Shown here: in pieces, positions 50,851 to 60,310 of the stretch
Layout of the letters: each line of letters opens with the position of its first letter
Position numbering within the stretch: the first letter of the stretch is position 1
Assembly: GCF_015751905.1 (NCBI RefSeq)
Contig: NZ_JADOUF010000001.1
Coordinates: forward strand, 5,518,001-5,582,000
Direction: 5' to 3'
DNA from: Longispora fulva
GTDB taxonomy: Bacteria > Actinomycetota > Actinomycetes > Mycobacteriales > Micromonosporaceae
Length of the DNA: 64,000 nucleotides
The notes under the pieces: generated by a model
Database searches by the model: none
What the model saw: only the letters and a program-made list of their open reading frames with translations
Told to the model about the DNA's origin: nothing
Program-made: the position numbers and the translations under genes

Positions 50851-51438
50851 CTACTCGCAGCCGATGCCGTCGTGGTCGCCGTCGAGGCCGTAGATGTCCG
50901 TGCCGATCACGTAGACCGGGCCCCTGACGTATGCGGGGCCGTTGCCCTTGCCGCCCGCGCAGTCCACGTCACTGGCGATCGGGACGCAGGCCCCGCTGTA
51001 GTTCGGGTCGCACCGCTGGGCCGCGACCCTGGTGCCCACCGCCGTCACCTCAGCGACCGCCGGTGTCGTCACCACGTCACTGATCAGCTTTCGGCTCAGC
51101 TCGTGGCCGCCCGCGACTGTCACCGCATACGTGAGGGTCCGTTTCCCTTTCACGCCGGGGACCGTCACCAGGGTTGTGCCCTGGTCCAGCGACGGGTCGT
51201 CCACCGTAGTCCTCGCGAACGGGATGTCCTCGACCTCCCTGACGAGCACACAGGATGTGCCGCCGCGCGAAGGCGTGGGTCCCGCCGACGGGGACGCCGA
51301 CGGTGCCGGGGCGCACGTTTCCGCCACGGACGGGGTGGGGGTGGGGGTTGGCTGCGCCAGGGCTGCCGACCAGAAACCCAGCACAAGCGCCGTCGCGGCA
51401 GCCGGAACTCCAAGCACACGAGCGGTGATCGACTGCAT
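50851..51438 (-). CDS. Secreted G5-domain protein with C-terminal excalibur motif
   Basis: 195 residues with a signal peptide (AAATALVLGFWSAALAQ, cleaved after about 28). A Pro/Ser/Thr-rich linker is followed by a G5 domain (about 67-140: EVEDIPFARTTVDDPSLDQG, TLVTVPGVKGKRTLTYAVTV, GGHELSRKLISDVVTTPA). The C-terminus (about 143-195) has paired Cys (QRCDPNYSGACVPI, DVDCAGG) and the excalibur calcium loop DGDHDGIGCE. G5 domains bind N-acetylglucosamine polymers, and excalibur motifs bind Ca2+ outside cells. A cell-wall-associated role is likely. No catalytic module is attached. Confidence 0.9.
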   Translation of the reverse strand: MQSITARVLGVPAAATALVLGFWSAALAQPTPTPTPSVAETCAPAPSASPSAGPTPSRGGTSCVLVREVEDIPFARTTVDDPSLDQGTTLVTVPGVKGKRTLTYAVTVAGGHELSRKLISDVVTTPAVAEVTAVGTRVAAQRCDPNYSGACVPIASDVDCAGGKGNGPAYVRGPVYVIGTDIYGLDGDHDGIGCE

Positions 51439-51492
51439 GGAGAGCCTCCCCCACAGCCTAACCCCGCAGCCCTCTCCCCAGACCGGTCCGAA

Positions 51493-52341
51493 TCAGGCCG
51501 TTCCGGCGGGTTCCATCCGGATCGAGCCGTCGTCGAGCATCTCCACCCGCAGCAGCGTCCCCGGCACCACCTCGCGGAGGATGTCCGGCGGCAGGTGCAC
51601 GGCCCCGTCGCGCGCGACGACCGCGAAGTCCTGCCCGTGCCGGCCCTCGGCTCCGACCCGGCCGTCGCGGATCGTGACCGTCCGGCCGAGGATCGCCCCG
51701 ACGTCGGGGTCGTGGGTGACGGCGATGACCGTGGTGCCGGCCCGGTTGACGGCGGTGAAAGCCGCCAGGACCTCGTCGCGGGCGTCGTGGTCGAGCTGGC
51801 TGGTCGGCTCGTCGGCGAGCAGCAGGCCAGGGTTGGTGGCCATCGCGACGGCCACGGCGAGGCGCTGGCGTTCGCCCGGGGCCAGTTCGGCCGGTTTGGA
51901 CCGGGCGATCCGGGACTCGTCGAGGCCGACGAGCGCGAGGACGTCGGCGGGGGCGAGCAGCTCGGAGCGCCGGTGCCGGGGCACGTCACTCTGCGCGAAC
52001 GCGATGTTCTTCTCGGCCGTCAGGTACGGCAGCAGGTTGCGCGACGCGCCCTGCAGCACGACGCCCACGTCGAGCCCCCGCATCCGCTGCAGTTCGGCGT
52101 CGCTGGCCTTGGCCACGTCGTGCTCGCCGACCGTCAGCCGGCCGGCGGAGGGCTGGAGCAGGCCCGCCATCAGGGACAACAGGGTGGACTTGCCGGAGCC
52201 GGACGGGCCGACGAGCGCGACGGCCTCGCCGGGTTCGATGTCGAGGTCGACGCCGGAGAGGGCGACGACGTCGTAGCCCTCCAGCCGGTAGATGTAGACC
52301 AGGCCTCGGCAGGTGACCCGGATCCCCTTGCTGTCCGTCAC
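51493..52341 (-). CDS. ABC transporter ATPase (MacB/LolD-like), partner of two large permeases
   Basis: 282-residue ATPase from a GTG at 52341, reached after GGAAGGAAC. Walker A is GPSGSGKSTLLS (about 45-56), Walker B LLLADEPTSQLD and H-loop VTHDPD. The signature reads LAPGE where LSGGQ is usual. The Q-loop is GVVLQGASRNLL. After the ATPase core (to about 230) a C-terminal extension (to 282) reads as a regulatory or permease-contact tail (AVHLPPDILREVVPGTLLRVEMLDDG). The GTG overlaps the stop of the upstream permease by four bases, so it ends a coupled three-gene operon: permease, permease, ATPase. Confidence 0.9.
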   Translation of the reverse strand: MTDSKGIRVTCRGLVYIYRLEGYDVVALSGVDLDIEPGEAVALVGPSGSGKSTLLSLMAGLLQPSAGRLTVGEHDVAKASDAELQRMRGLDVGVVLQGASRNLLPYLTAEKNIAFAQSDVPRHRRSELLAPADVLALVGLDESRIARSKPAELAPGERQRLAVAVAMATNPGLLLADEPTSQLDHDARDEVLAAFTAVNRAGTTVIAVTHDPDVGAILGRTVTIRDGRVGAEGRHGQDFAVVARDGAVHLPPDILREVVPGTLLRVEMLDDGSIRMEPAGTA

Positions 52342-55300
52342 GACGTTCCTTCCCGTAGACGCTGCGCGTGGCCGCGCCGCATCGTGGTTCGCATGGCGGT
52401 GACGGCGACCAGGCCGTACACCAGGATGATCGTTGCCAGGGCGACCGCGGCCTGGGCCGGGCCCGGCCAGTAGTCGACGGGCACCGCCGCCATCTGTCCG
52501 GCCGCCGGCAGCAGGTGCGGCAGGGTGAGCACGCCGGTCACCGTACCCGCGGCGATGCCGACCGCGACGGCGATCACGAGCAGCAGGGTGTACTCGCGCA
52601 GCACCGCCCGGCGCACCTGCCGCCCCGACAGACCGGCGACCCGCAGCGCCGCGGCCTCGTAGGCGCGGTCCTGGGCACCGGGGCGCGCGGTGAGCGGCAC
52701 CCCGAGCATGCCGAGGAGCAGCGCCCCGACGGCGGCGATGACGTACAGCCGCAGGGCCACGGCCGAACCCTGTTCGTCGAGGGCCGACTGCCGGACCCCG
52801 AGCCGGTCGACGTCCATGACGACCAGCCCGACCGCGGTCAGCCGGGCCGCCAGGTCGGCGGGCGCGTCGGCACGGGCCCACACCATCGGGGTGGTGTCGG
52901 CGTCGATGGCGTACGTGGGCGCCGACCGGTCGCCGTAGGCCAGGTCGACGAGGATGCCCTGGCCGACGCCCGGCAGCACGGGGGCGGCCAGGACGCCGCG
53001 GTAGGGCTGTTCGACGCCGTACAGGCCGGTGCCGCGGAAGTCGCCGACCTTGTGGCGCGGGTCGGAGACGACGGCCGGCACCGGGTACGGCGCGTCGACG
53101 TGCAGCACCGACAGGTCCTCCCCCGGCGGGGCCGTGAACGTGATCCGCACCCCGCTCTCGCCGGCCACGACGGTGGCCACGGGCTGATCCGCCAGGATCG
53201 GCTCCGCGCCACGCCAGGCGGTGGCCGTCCGCAGTCGGTCGCCGAGGTCACCGGACGCGTCGCGCAGACCGGTGACCAGCAGGTCGCCCTGGAGCGTGGC
53301 GGTGGACGCGGCGCCGCCGGCCCGGTACACGTTGAATCCGACCAGGCGGCAGCTCGACCCGCAGTCGGGCACGTCGGCGGCGAACCGGTTGGGCCCGGAC
53401 CCGATCTTCGTGAACGACACGGTCCGCCGCCCGGCCGGGGTGACCAGCTGCGCCCCGAACGTCAGCGACCCGGCGGGCTCCATGACCAGGGCGGTCACGT
53501 CGACCTCGATGTGCGGGCCGTGCAGCGTGATGGGCGCGTCGGCCGGCGGCCGGAGCAGGTCGGCGACGGTCGACACGTCGCTGCCGGCGGTGGCGGCGTT
53601 CCAGTAGCCCACGGCCGCCAGCCGGGTGGCGTCGACGCCGACGACGTGGGCGGTGTCGTCGCCGACGCCGATCATGGTGTCGACGGCGGCCATGGCGTAC
53701 CGGCCCTGGGGGTCGACCTTCGCCACGGCGGCGAGCAGCTTGTCCGTGGAGACCGGTTCGAGGCGGTAGACGACGGGCGCTCCGGTGACGAAGCCGGCCC
53801 GGACCTCGCGGTTGTGCGCGGCCATCCCCCAGGAGAACAGCCCGTAGGCGCTCAGCGCCGTGGCGACCACGACCAGGGCGACCAGGCGTGGCCCGCCCTG
53901 CCTGCGACCGACGGCCGACCAGGCCAGCAGCGGCACCGGCCGGCCCCGGCGAATGGCCGCCGGTCCGCGCCGCCGGGCCAGCAGCGCGACGACCCGGCCG
54001 GCCAGCCCACCGGCGGCGAGCGCAGCCAGGCTGCCGGCGACCAGCGCGACATCGCTGTCCCCGGACCGGGTGACCAGCGCCCAGACGGAGAACCCGGCCA
54101 CGACGAGCAGCAGCGCGTCGAGGAACCCGAACCGGCGGCGCAGCCCGGTGGAGACCCGCCGCAGCAGGCCCAGCACCGGGCGGCGCAGCGGGGCCGCGCT
54201 GGCGAGGACGGCCACGAGCAGCGCGCCGGCGAAGACAGCGCCCCCGGTGACGAGCATCGGCATCCGGTACTCGGCGCGCACGTCCAGCTCGCGCAGCTGC
54301 GCCCAGATCCCGCCCCGCACGGCCAGCCAGCCCAGCCCGGCGCCCACCGGCCCGGCGACGGCCACGAGCAGCACGGACTCGACCAGCCCGAACCGCAGTA
54401 CCCGGGCGGCCCGGAAGCCGCGCAGCTTGGCGACGGCCAGCTCGGTGGAGCGGCTCTCGGCGAGGTTGGCCAGCACGAGGTAGACGACGAGCCAGCACAG
54501 CACCACGAGCTGGACGGCGACGAACAGCACCGAGCGCACGGCCACGGCCCGCTGCGCCGCGACGTCGAGCAGCACGTTGGACAGGTTGGTCTTCGCGGTC
54601 ACCGTGGACAGCCGGTACTTGCGGTCGCACTCGGCGGCGGCCTCGGGACTCGGCTGCTGCCCCTGGCCGAGGAGCACCCGCGGACACGGGGTGTACCGCA
54701 GTCCGACCGGCCGCTTCAGCGCCGCGGTCAGGGCGTCGATCGTGGTGAGGTCGACCCTGGGCACGACCATCGGGTAGTCGAAGCTGGTCTCGGCGCCCTC
54801 CCTGCCCGCGGTCATCGGCGAGTACCTGGCGGCGCGCAGGGTGTCCTCTGCGGCGAACACCGAGCCGAAGTAGTCGCTGCTGCCTTGCTGGCCGACGGTG
54901 GCGTCGAAGTAGGATCTGGCCCCCCAGAAGGCCCGGTCGTTGGTGCCCTTGTACAGCCCGACGACCGTGCCGGTGGTGCTCAGCGCCCGGGACGCCACGG
55001 TGACCTTCGCGCCCAGGGCCAACCCGGATCCGACGGGTACCGCGAGCTCGCCGGCGACCTGCGGGCACCTGCCCACGGTGAGGACCAGTCGGGTGCACTG
55101 CCCCTCGCGGTACACGACCCGGCCGGTCACCGGATCGCCGCCGAAGTCGACCTTGCCCTCGAACCGGATCTCGCGGACGGGCGTGCCGTAGTACCGGTCG
55201 ATGGGGTAGAACTCGCGGACCGCCCGGTCGATCTCCGCCGGGTCGGCGCCCTGGTTGTAGAACTGCGGGGCCGTCACGGTCAGCGTGGTCTGGGCGGGCA

Positions 55301-55463
55301 GGGCCGTGCGCAGCCCGTCCCGCAGCGACCACTGCTCCACGGCCCGGCTGTAGGCGGGCGCGAACACCGCGGCCGCCACCGAAATCGCGACGAGGAGTAC
55401 CACAAGCAGCGAACTCGCCCTGCGGTGCCAGATCCCCGCGCAGGCCATCCGCAGCGTTCCCAT
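52338..55463 (-). CDS. Large FtsX-type ABC permease, second of pair
   Basis: 1041 residues. An N-terminal helix (SSLLVVLLVAISVAAAVFAP, about 16-36) precedes a large exterior domain (about 45-300). A group of helices (about 310-455, FtsX/MacB-type core: LVLANLAESRSTELAVAKLR) follows, then four more helices (about 470-600), a second exterior domain (about 610-890) with CxxxCR (VPDCGSSCRLVGF) and a second FtsX core (about 900-1020: ALRLYVIAAVGALLLGMLG, YEAAALRVAGLSGRQVRRAV). The double FtsX layout makes it a fused pair of units. The ATG at 55463 overlaps the upstream stop (TGATG). No substrate is evident; lipoprotein or antibiotic-peptide transport are possibilities. Confidence 0.88.
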   Translation of the reverse strand: MGTLRMACAGIWHRRASSLLVVLLVAISVAAAVFAPAYSRAVEQWSLRDGLRTALPAQTTLTVTAPQFYNQGADPAEIDRAVREFYPIDRYYGTPVREIRFEGKVDFGGDPVTGRVVYREGQCTRLVLTVGRCPQVAGELAVPVGSGLALGAKVTVASRALSTTGTVVGLYKGTNDRAFWGARSYFDATVGQQGSSDYFGSVFAAEDTLRAARYSPMTAGREGAETSFDYPMVVPRVDLTTIDALTAALKRPVGLRYTPCPRVLLGQGQQPSPEAAAECDRKYRLSTVTAKTNLSNVLLDVAAQRAVAVRSVLFVAVQLVVLCWLVVYLVLANLAESRSTELAVAKLRGFRAARVLRFGLVESVLLVAVAGPVGAGLGWLAVRGGIWAQLRELDVRAEYRMPMLVTGGAVFAGALLVAVLASAAPLRRPVLGLLRRVSTGLRRRFGFLDALLLVVAGFSVWALVTRSGDSDVALVAGSLAALAAGGLAGRVVALLARRRGPAAIRRGRPVPLLAWSAVGRRQGGPRLVALVVVATALSAYGLFSWGMAAHNREVRAGFVTGAPVVYRLEPVSTDKLLAAVAKVDPQGRYAMAAVDTMIGVGDDTAHVVGVDATRLAAVGYWNAATAGSDVSTVADLLRPPADAPITLHGPHIEVDVTALVMEPAGSLTFGAQLVTPAGRRTVSFTKIGSGPNRFAADVPDCGSSCRLVGFNVYRAGGAASTATLQGDLLVTGLRDASGDLGDRLRTATAWRGAEPILADQPVATVVAGESGVRITFTAPPGEDLSVLHVDAPYPVPAVVSDPRHKVGDFRGTGLYGVEQPYRGVLAAPVLPGVGQGILVDLAYGDRSAPTYAIDADTTPMVWARADAPADLAARLTAVGLVVMDVDRLGVRQSALDEQGSAVALRLYVIAAVGALLLGMLGVPLTARPGAQDRAYEAAALRVAGLSGRQVRRAVLREYTLLLVIAVAVGIAAGTVTGVLTLPHLLPAAGQMAAVPVDYWPGPAQAAVALATIILVYGLVAVTAMRTTMRRGHAQRLREGTS

Positions 55464-58400
55464 CACTGGCCGCCGGTGCGCAGCAGCGCCGGGTCGGCCC
55501 GCCGGACGAGGCCCAGCACGAGCCAGACCACCCCGGCGAAGCCGAGCAGAGTGAGCGCCCCGGCGGTGCCCAGCTGGTACGGCGCCAGCTTGTAGACCGG
55601 CGTGATCGCGTCCTTCGCGGCACTGACCAGGGGAATCGCCGACACCATCAGCCCGGCGGACAGCAGCCCGACCACGCCGCCGACGACGAGCGGCACCCCG
55701 AGCAGGGTCGCGTACTCCCGCCGCACCCCGGCCCGCAGCGTGCCGGCCGGCAGACCGGCGATCCGCAGCGCCACCAGCTCGTACTGCCGGGCCCGCACCC
55801 CGATGTAGGCGTTGAGCAGCACCGCGCCCACGGCGAGCAGCACTGCGAGCACCCCGGCGGCCAGGTACAGCCACAGGGCGAGCGCCGGTGCCGCCCGGCT
55901 CAACCGCTCCAGCCGAGTGTCGCGGGACTGCACCTCCACGACCTGCACCCCGGCGGCGGCGAGCGCGGCGCGCAGGGTGTCCGGCGCGCCGGCCGCGACC
56001 CACACCTCGTAGGAGACGCTGCTGGAAGCGCTGAGGTTCGCGTCCACGGCGGCGGTCCACACCTCGGCCCGCAGGTCGACAAGGATGCCGTGCTCGCCGA
56101 CCCGGGGCGCGAGCCCGGCCCGCTGGGCGACGTCGAACGGCTGCGGGTTGGCGCCGAGCGCGACGATGGAGAACTCGTCGCCCTTGCGGTTGGCGTCCGG
56201 GGTGGCCCCGGCGAGGACGGCGGGCAGCCGGTCGGGCAGGTCGGTGTAGCGCACCCGGTAGTCCTCCGAGCCGGAGCCCCGCACCGACACGGTCAGGCCG
56301 GGGGCGACGGTGCCCGCCGTCGAGTCGGCCGGCTTGACCTCCTGCCAGGCGCCGGCGAGGTCCAGGTGCGCGTCGACCGGCCTGGTGCCGTCGAGCAGCT
56401 TCGTGACGGTCAGGTCCACGGCGTACGGGGCCGACCGGCCCGGGAACCGCTGCACGATCAGGCCAAGGAGCCGGCAGCCGGCGGCACAGTCGGGCACTGC
56501 GGCCCGGTAGGTGCCGGTCCCGGTGCGCAGCGCGCCCATCGGCACCTCGCGCGGACCCTTGCCCGGGGTGGTGACCCACGCGGCGAGCTGCATCGGGTCG
56601 GTGCTCTCGACCTTCGTGGCGGTGACCTCGGCCGCGAACTCAGGCCCCTTGACCGTGATCGCCCGGGACTGGTCGACGGCGACCTTGTCCGCGACCTCCT
56701 GGGCGGTGCCGGGCTCGCCGTGCGGCCACAGTGCGACGTTCGGGAACCGGGTCGGGTCGATGCCGACGATGGTCAGGTTGTCGCCGGCGTAGAACTGGGA
56801 GACCCGGATCGCCGCCATCGCGTACGTGCCCGTCGGGTCGGCGCGCGCCACCCCGTCCATGAGGACCTGCGGGTCGGTGGCCAGCACCCGGTAGACGGTG
56901 GGCGCGCCGGCGTACGCGTCGGCGACCCGGACCCGGTTGTAGTCGGCCACGCTCCAGATCGCCGTGGAGAACCCCAGCAGCGACAACGCGACGGTGAGCA
57001 CCATGCTCAACCGGACGGTGGACTGCCGCCGGCCCAGCTGGGCGCTGGCGAGCATCGCCGGCACCCGGCCGGAGCGCAGGGCCGCACCGACCCGGCGACG
57101 GCTCCACATCGCCAGGCCGCGGGCCACGCCGAGCCCGGCGAGCAGGGCCAGCAGCGGGGCGGCGAGCAGCGCCAGGGACGAGGTCCGGTCGCCCGCCGCG
57201 AGCACCTGGTACAGCGCGACGGCGGTGAGCGCGACGACGATCCCCTCGCCCACGGCGGCCTTGAACCGGGCGCGCGGCGGCACCCGGCGCAGCAGGGCCA
57301 GAGCCGGGGTGAGCAGGGTCCGCCGGGACGCCAGCCACACCGTGCCCATCCCGGCGACGACGGCGATCAGCGCGGCGGCGAGCAGCTCCCAGCGCAGCTC
57401 GACGATCACCCCGTCGGCGAGGATCGCCCCGGCGGCCAGCCAGGTGAAGCCGAGTCCGAGGAGCAGGCCGAGCGGGGTGGCGAGGGCCACCAGCACGAGG
57501 GCCTCGCCGAGCCCGAACCTCACGGTCCGGCCGGTGCCGAAGCCGCGCAGCTTGGCCAGCGCGATCTCCGGGCCGCGTTCCTCGGTGACGGACGCGACCG
57601 CCAGGTACAGCACGAACAGGCACAGCAGCAGGAGCGGCAGGGCGACCAGCGGGATACTGGCGGTCAGGGCGTCCTGCTCGGCGCGGATGTCGTCGAGCAT
57701 CCCCGGCAGCAGGGAACCCCCGGCCTGGCGGGCGAGATCCTTGATGTCGGAGCCCAGCTGTCCGGTGTCGGAGAGGGCGACGGATCCACCCTTCAGCGGG
57801 TACTCCACGGTCACGCGCCGGTCCAGCGCCGTCACCTCCGCCGGGTTGCTCGTCAGCACCGGCGCGTCGAGCTTGTCGGTAGCCTCGGTGCCCGTACCCC
57901 CGAAGTAGTTGCTCCGGCCCCAGAACGGCGACAGCGTGTCGGTCGGGGTGTAGGTCCCGACCACGGTGCCGGTCCGGTCGACGGTCGTCCCGTTCACCAC
58001 GACCTGGTACCCGAACGGCTGTCCCACCTTCGCGCCGACCAGCTCCGCGGCCTTGACCCCGAGCAGGATCTCGCCACCCCTGGTCGGGTCGGTGCAGGTG
58101 CCGGCCACGATCGTGACGTGGGCGCACACGCCCTGCCGGTAGACGTGCAGGGCCAGCGCGTGGTGCGGCCCGATCACGATCTTCTCCGAGGACCCGTCCA
58201 CCCCGGTCGCGAAGTGCCGGCCGACCGCCGGACGTTCGGTCAGAATCCGGTCGGCGGCGGCGTGCAGGTCCGCGGGGCCCACCCCGCCCTGGGCCGCGGC
58301 GTCGAACCACAGCTCCGTCTGCCAGGACGCCGCGGTACTCAGCCCGTCCCGCAGCACCGAGTCCTGAGCCGCGCGGGTGTACGCGGGCACGAGCACCGCA

Positions 58401-58489
58401 GCGGCGGCTGCGAACACCGCGAGCACCAGGACGACCACGGAGAGTCCTCGCCGGTACCGGATGCCCTGCAGCGTGACGGAACTGGCCAC
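55463..58489 (-). CDS. Large FtsX-type ABC permease, first of pair
   Basis: 1008 residues from the GTG at 58489, preferred over one at 58513 because GAGGGGA lies 6 bases upstream. Same architecture as the product at 52338-55463: N-terminal helix (SVVVLVLAVFAAAAAVLVPA), exterior domain (about 45-265), first FtsX core (about 270-400, EERGPEIALAKLRGFGTGRT), middle helices, second exterior domain with CxxxCR (VPDCAAGCRLLGL) and second FtsX core (about 855-990, QYELVALRIAGLPAGTLRAG). The two share short lines such as PTVYRV/PVVYRL and TYAMAAI/RYAMAAV, so they are paralogues. It starts the operon, with an AT-poor 120-base upstream gap after the EAL gene. Confidence 0.88.
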   Translation of the reverse strand: MASSVTLQGIRYRRGLSVVVLVLAVFAAAAAVLVPAYTRAAQDSVLRDGLSTAASWQTELWFDAAAQGGVGPADLHAAADRILTERPAVGRHFATGVDGSSEKIVIGPHHALALHVYRQGVCAHVTIVAGTCTDPTRGGEILLGVKAAELVGAKVGQPFGYQVVVNGTTVDRTGTVVGTYTPTDTLSPFWGRSNYFGGTGTEATDKLDAPVLTSNPAEVTALDRRVTVEYPLKGGSVALSDTGQLGSDIKDLARQAGGSLLPGMLDDIRAEQDALTASIPLVALPLLLLCLFVLYLAVASVTEERGPEIALAKLRGFGTGRTVRFGLGEALVLVALATPLGLLLGLGFTWLAAGAILADGVIVELRWELLAAALIAVVAGMGTVWLASRRTLLTPALALLRRVPPRARFKAAVGEGIVVALTAVALYQVLAAGDRTSSLALLAAPLLALLAGLGVARGLAMWSRRRVGAALRSGRVPAMLASAQLGRRQSTVRLSMVLTVALSLLGFSTAIWSVADYNRVRVADAYAGAPTVYRVLATDPQVLMDGVARADPTGTYAMAAIRVSQFYAGDNLTIVGIDPTRFPNVALWPHGEPGTAQEVADKVAVDQSRAITVKGPEFAAEVTATKVESTDPMQLAAWVTTPGKGPREVPMGALRTGTGTYRAAVPDCAAGCRLLGLIVQRFPGRSAPYAVDLTVTKLLDGTRPVDAHLDLAGAWQEVKPADSTAGTVAPGLTVSVRGSGSEDYRVRYTDLPDRLPAVLAGATPDANRKGDEFSIVALGANPQPFDVAQRAGLAPRVGEHGILVDLRAEVWTAAVDANLSASSSVSYEVWVAAGAPDTLRAALAAAGVQVVEVQSRDTRLERLSRAAPALALWLYLAAGVLAVLLAVGAVLLNAYIGVRARQYELVALRIAGLPAGTLRAGVRREYATLLGVPLVVGGVVGLLSAGLMVSAIPLVSAAKDAITPVYKLAPYQLGTAGALTLLGFAGVVWLVLGLVRRADPALLRTGGQ

Positions 58490-58607
58490 GAAATGTCCCC
58501 TCGGGAGCGTCACTGGTGTCCCCGCACGCTACTGATCACGATGTCTATGGTTAGGCACCGCGAGGTTGCGGTTACGTCTCAGCGGTGTGGCCGGTCACAT
58601 CCCGGCG

Positions 58608-59975
58608 TCACATCTCGGCGGCGCGCGCCAGTCCCACGAGAGCCGCGTTGGCCTTGTCCGGGAACAGCGGCGGGGAGAAATGGTAGCCCTGGGCCGCCGT
58701 GCAGCCCATCCCGATCAGGGTGGCCCGCTGCTCCGCGGTCTCCACCCCCTCGGCGACCACCCGCAGCCCGAGCGCCCGGCCCAGGTCCACAGTGGTCTTC
58801 ACGATCGCCATCGCCTCCGGGGAATGCCCCATCTGCGACACGAACGCCCGGTCGACCTTGACCTCGTCCACCTGGAACCGGGTCAGCAGGGTCAACGACG
58901 AGTACCCGGTGCCGAAGTCGTCCACGGCGATCCGCACCCCGAGGGCGCGCAGGCCGATCAGCACCTCCTCGATCACCGGCGACTCGTCCATCATCACCGT
59001 CTCAGTGATCTCCAGGACCAGCCGGTCGGCCGGCACCCCGTACCGCGCGAGGGCCGCGGCCACCATCTGGGGCAGCTCCGGCTCCAACAGGTTGCGGGCC
59101 GACAGGTTGACCGCGACCGGCATGATCAGCCCGCCGCGCGCCCAGTCGGAGACGATCCGCAGCGCCAGGTCCAGGATGTAGCGCGAGAACGGCCCCACCA
59201 GGTCGCTGTGCTCGACCACCTCGATGAACGCGTCCGGCGCGAGCAGCCCACGACTCGGGTGGTGCCATCGGACCAGCGCCTCCGCGCCGATCGGGGCTCC
59301 CGTCGACAGCTCGACGGCCGGCTGCATCGCCAGGACCAGCTGGTCCTCGACCAACAGCGCCTCGCGCAGCTCCGCGAGCAGGATCATCCGCTCCGAGCCC
59401 ACCGGCCCCTTGCGCGCGCCGGTCGGGTCGCCCTGGTGCAGCGCGTCGATCAGCTCGCGCAGCCGGCGGTGGGCCGCGACGTTGAGCAGCGCGGCGCCCA
59501 GCGTCCCCGCGTACGCCGACAGGGCCAGGTCCTCGCGCTCCGACATCGGCCCCGGGGACCGCAGCCACAGCCGCAGCTCGCCGATCCGGTGCGCGCCGAC
59601 CCGGAGCGGGCGGGCCACTCCCCTGCCGCGCGGGCCCGCCGGGCCACTCGCGTAGACCCGCTCGGCGCCGTCGCCGGACCGGATGGCGATCTCCACCCGC
59701 TCCGGGGCGAACAGCCGACCCAGGCCGTGCAGCGCGGCGTCGACGACCTCGCGCTCGTCGAGCCGGAGCAGCCGGTGCGGGGCGGTGGCCAGCTCGCGCC
59801 AGATCCGGCGCTCCTCGAGAATCCTCAGCCAGTACCGGTAGGCCTGGTAGCACAGCCACAGGGCCGGGGCGGCGGCCAGCACCAGCCGCCACCAGGCCGG
59901 CCAGGCCGCGAGGGCCAGGCCGAGCACAGCGGCAGGTGCGGCGAAGCCGGTGAGCAACCAGCGACGACCCAACAC
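58608..59975 (-). CDS. EAL-domain c-di-GMP phosphodiesterase with membrane and GAF-like N-terminus
   Basis: 455 residues from a GTG at 59975 (GAGGGGGGTTGG upstream); a longer frame to 60044 exists. Two N-terminal hydrophobic segments (about 10-30 and 35-50) precede a cytosolic region (about 65-190, GAF-like pattern: EVVDAALHGLGRLFAPERVE, ALSAYAGTLGAALLNVAAHRR). The EAL domain (about 200-450) has all key residues: GAEALVRWHHP, NLSARNL, LEITETVMM, VDDFGTGYSSLTLL, VDEVKVDRAFV, VAEGVETAEQ and QGYHFSPP. It should hydrolyse c-di-GMP. No GGDEF domain is present. The signal for the sensor part is unknown. Confidence 0.92.
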   Translation of the reverse strand: MLGRRWLLTGFAAPAAVLGLALAAWPAWWRLVLAAAPALWLCYQAYRYWLRILEERRIWRELATAPHRLLRLDEREVVDAALHGLGRLFAPERVEIAIRSGDGAERVYASGPAGPRGRGVARPLRVGAHRIGELRLWLRSPGPMSEREDLALSAYAGTLGAALLNVAAHRRLRELIDALHQGDPTGARKGPVGSERMILLAELREALLVEDQLVLAMQPAVELSTGAPIGAEALVRWHHPSRGLLAPDAFIEVVEHSDLVGPFSRYILDLALRIVSDWARGGLIMPVAVNLSARNLLEPELPQMVAAALARYGVPADRLVLEITETVMMDESPVIEEVLIGLRALGVRIAVDDFGTGYSSLTLLTRFQVDEVKVDRAFVSQMGHSPEAMAIVKTTVDLGRALGLRVVAEGVETAEQRATLIGMGCTAAQGYHFSPPLFPDKANAALVGLARAAEM

Positions 59976-60120
59976 CCAACCCCCCTCGCACAGCGAGCAG
60001 GGGACGCCCGGTGGCGGCCCCCTGAAGGCAAGGTTATGGGACATACCCAGGCCGCAACAGCCCTAAATGTGCGCTAGGTGCTCTACAACCGGTAGTCGAG
60101 AATTTCAAAAGCCGCGAAAA

Positions 60121-60306
60121 CTACCGAGCGTTATCGTGCGGGCTCGGCGGAAAACGGTCGGGAAGCTTGCGGAGGTGGCGATTCATGCTCCGGTACAGGA
60201 AAAAGGTCGCCACGCCCAGCAACACGATGAGCAGCAACGCGAGCGGACCGGCGAGGCCGGGTCCCCGGGTGTCGCCGAAGTTGTTCTCCGCGAGGTACTG
60301 AAGCAT
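60121..60306 (-). CDS. Small single-helix membrane protein
   Basis: 61 residues from the ATG at 60306 (a longer frame from 60336 lacks a site; TAGAGG precedes this one). A short N-terminus (LQYLAENNFGDTRG) is followed by one helix (GPLALLLIVLLGVATFFLYRS, about 20-40) and a basic cytosolic tail (MNRHLRKLPDRFPPS). The gene lies 4 bases after the stop of mca and ends 145 bases before the EAL gene start. Its place next to mca matches Rv1083 in mycobacteria, from memory. Function unknown; its conserved position hints at a link to Mca or the envelope. Confidence 0.75.
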   Translation of the reverse strand: MLQYLAENNFGDTRGPGLAGPLALLLIVLLGVATFFLYRSMNRHLRKLPDRFPPSPHDNAR

Positions 60307-60310
60307 GCCT

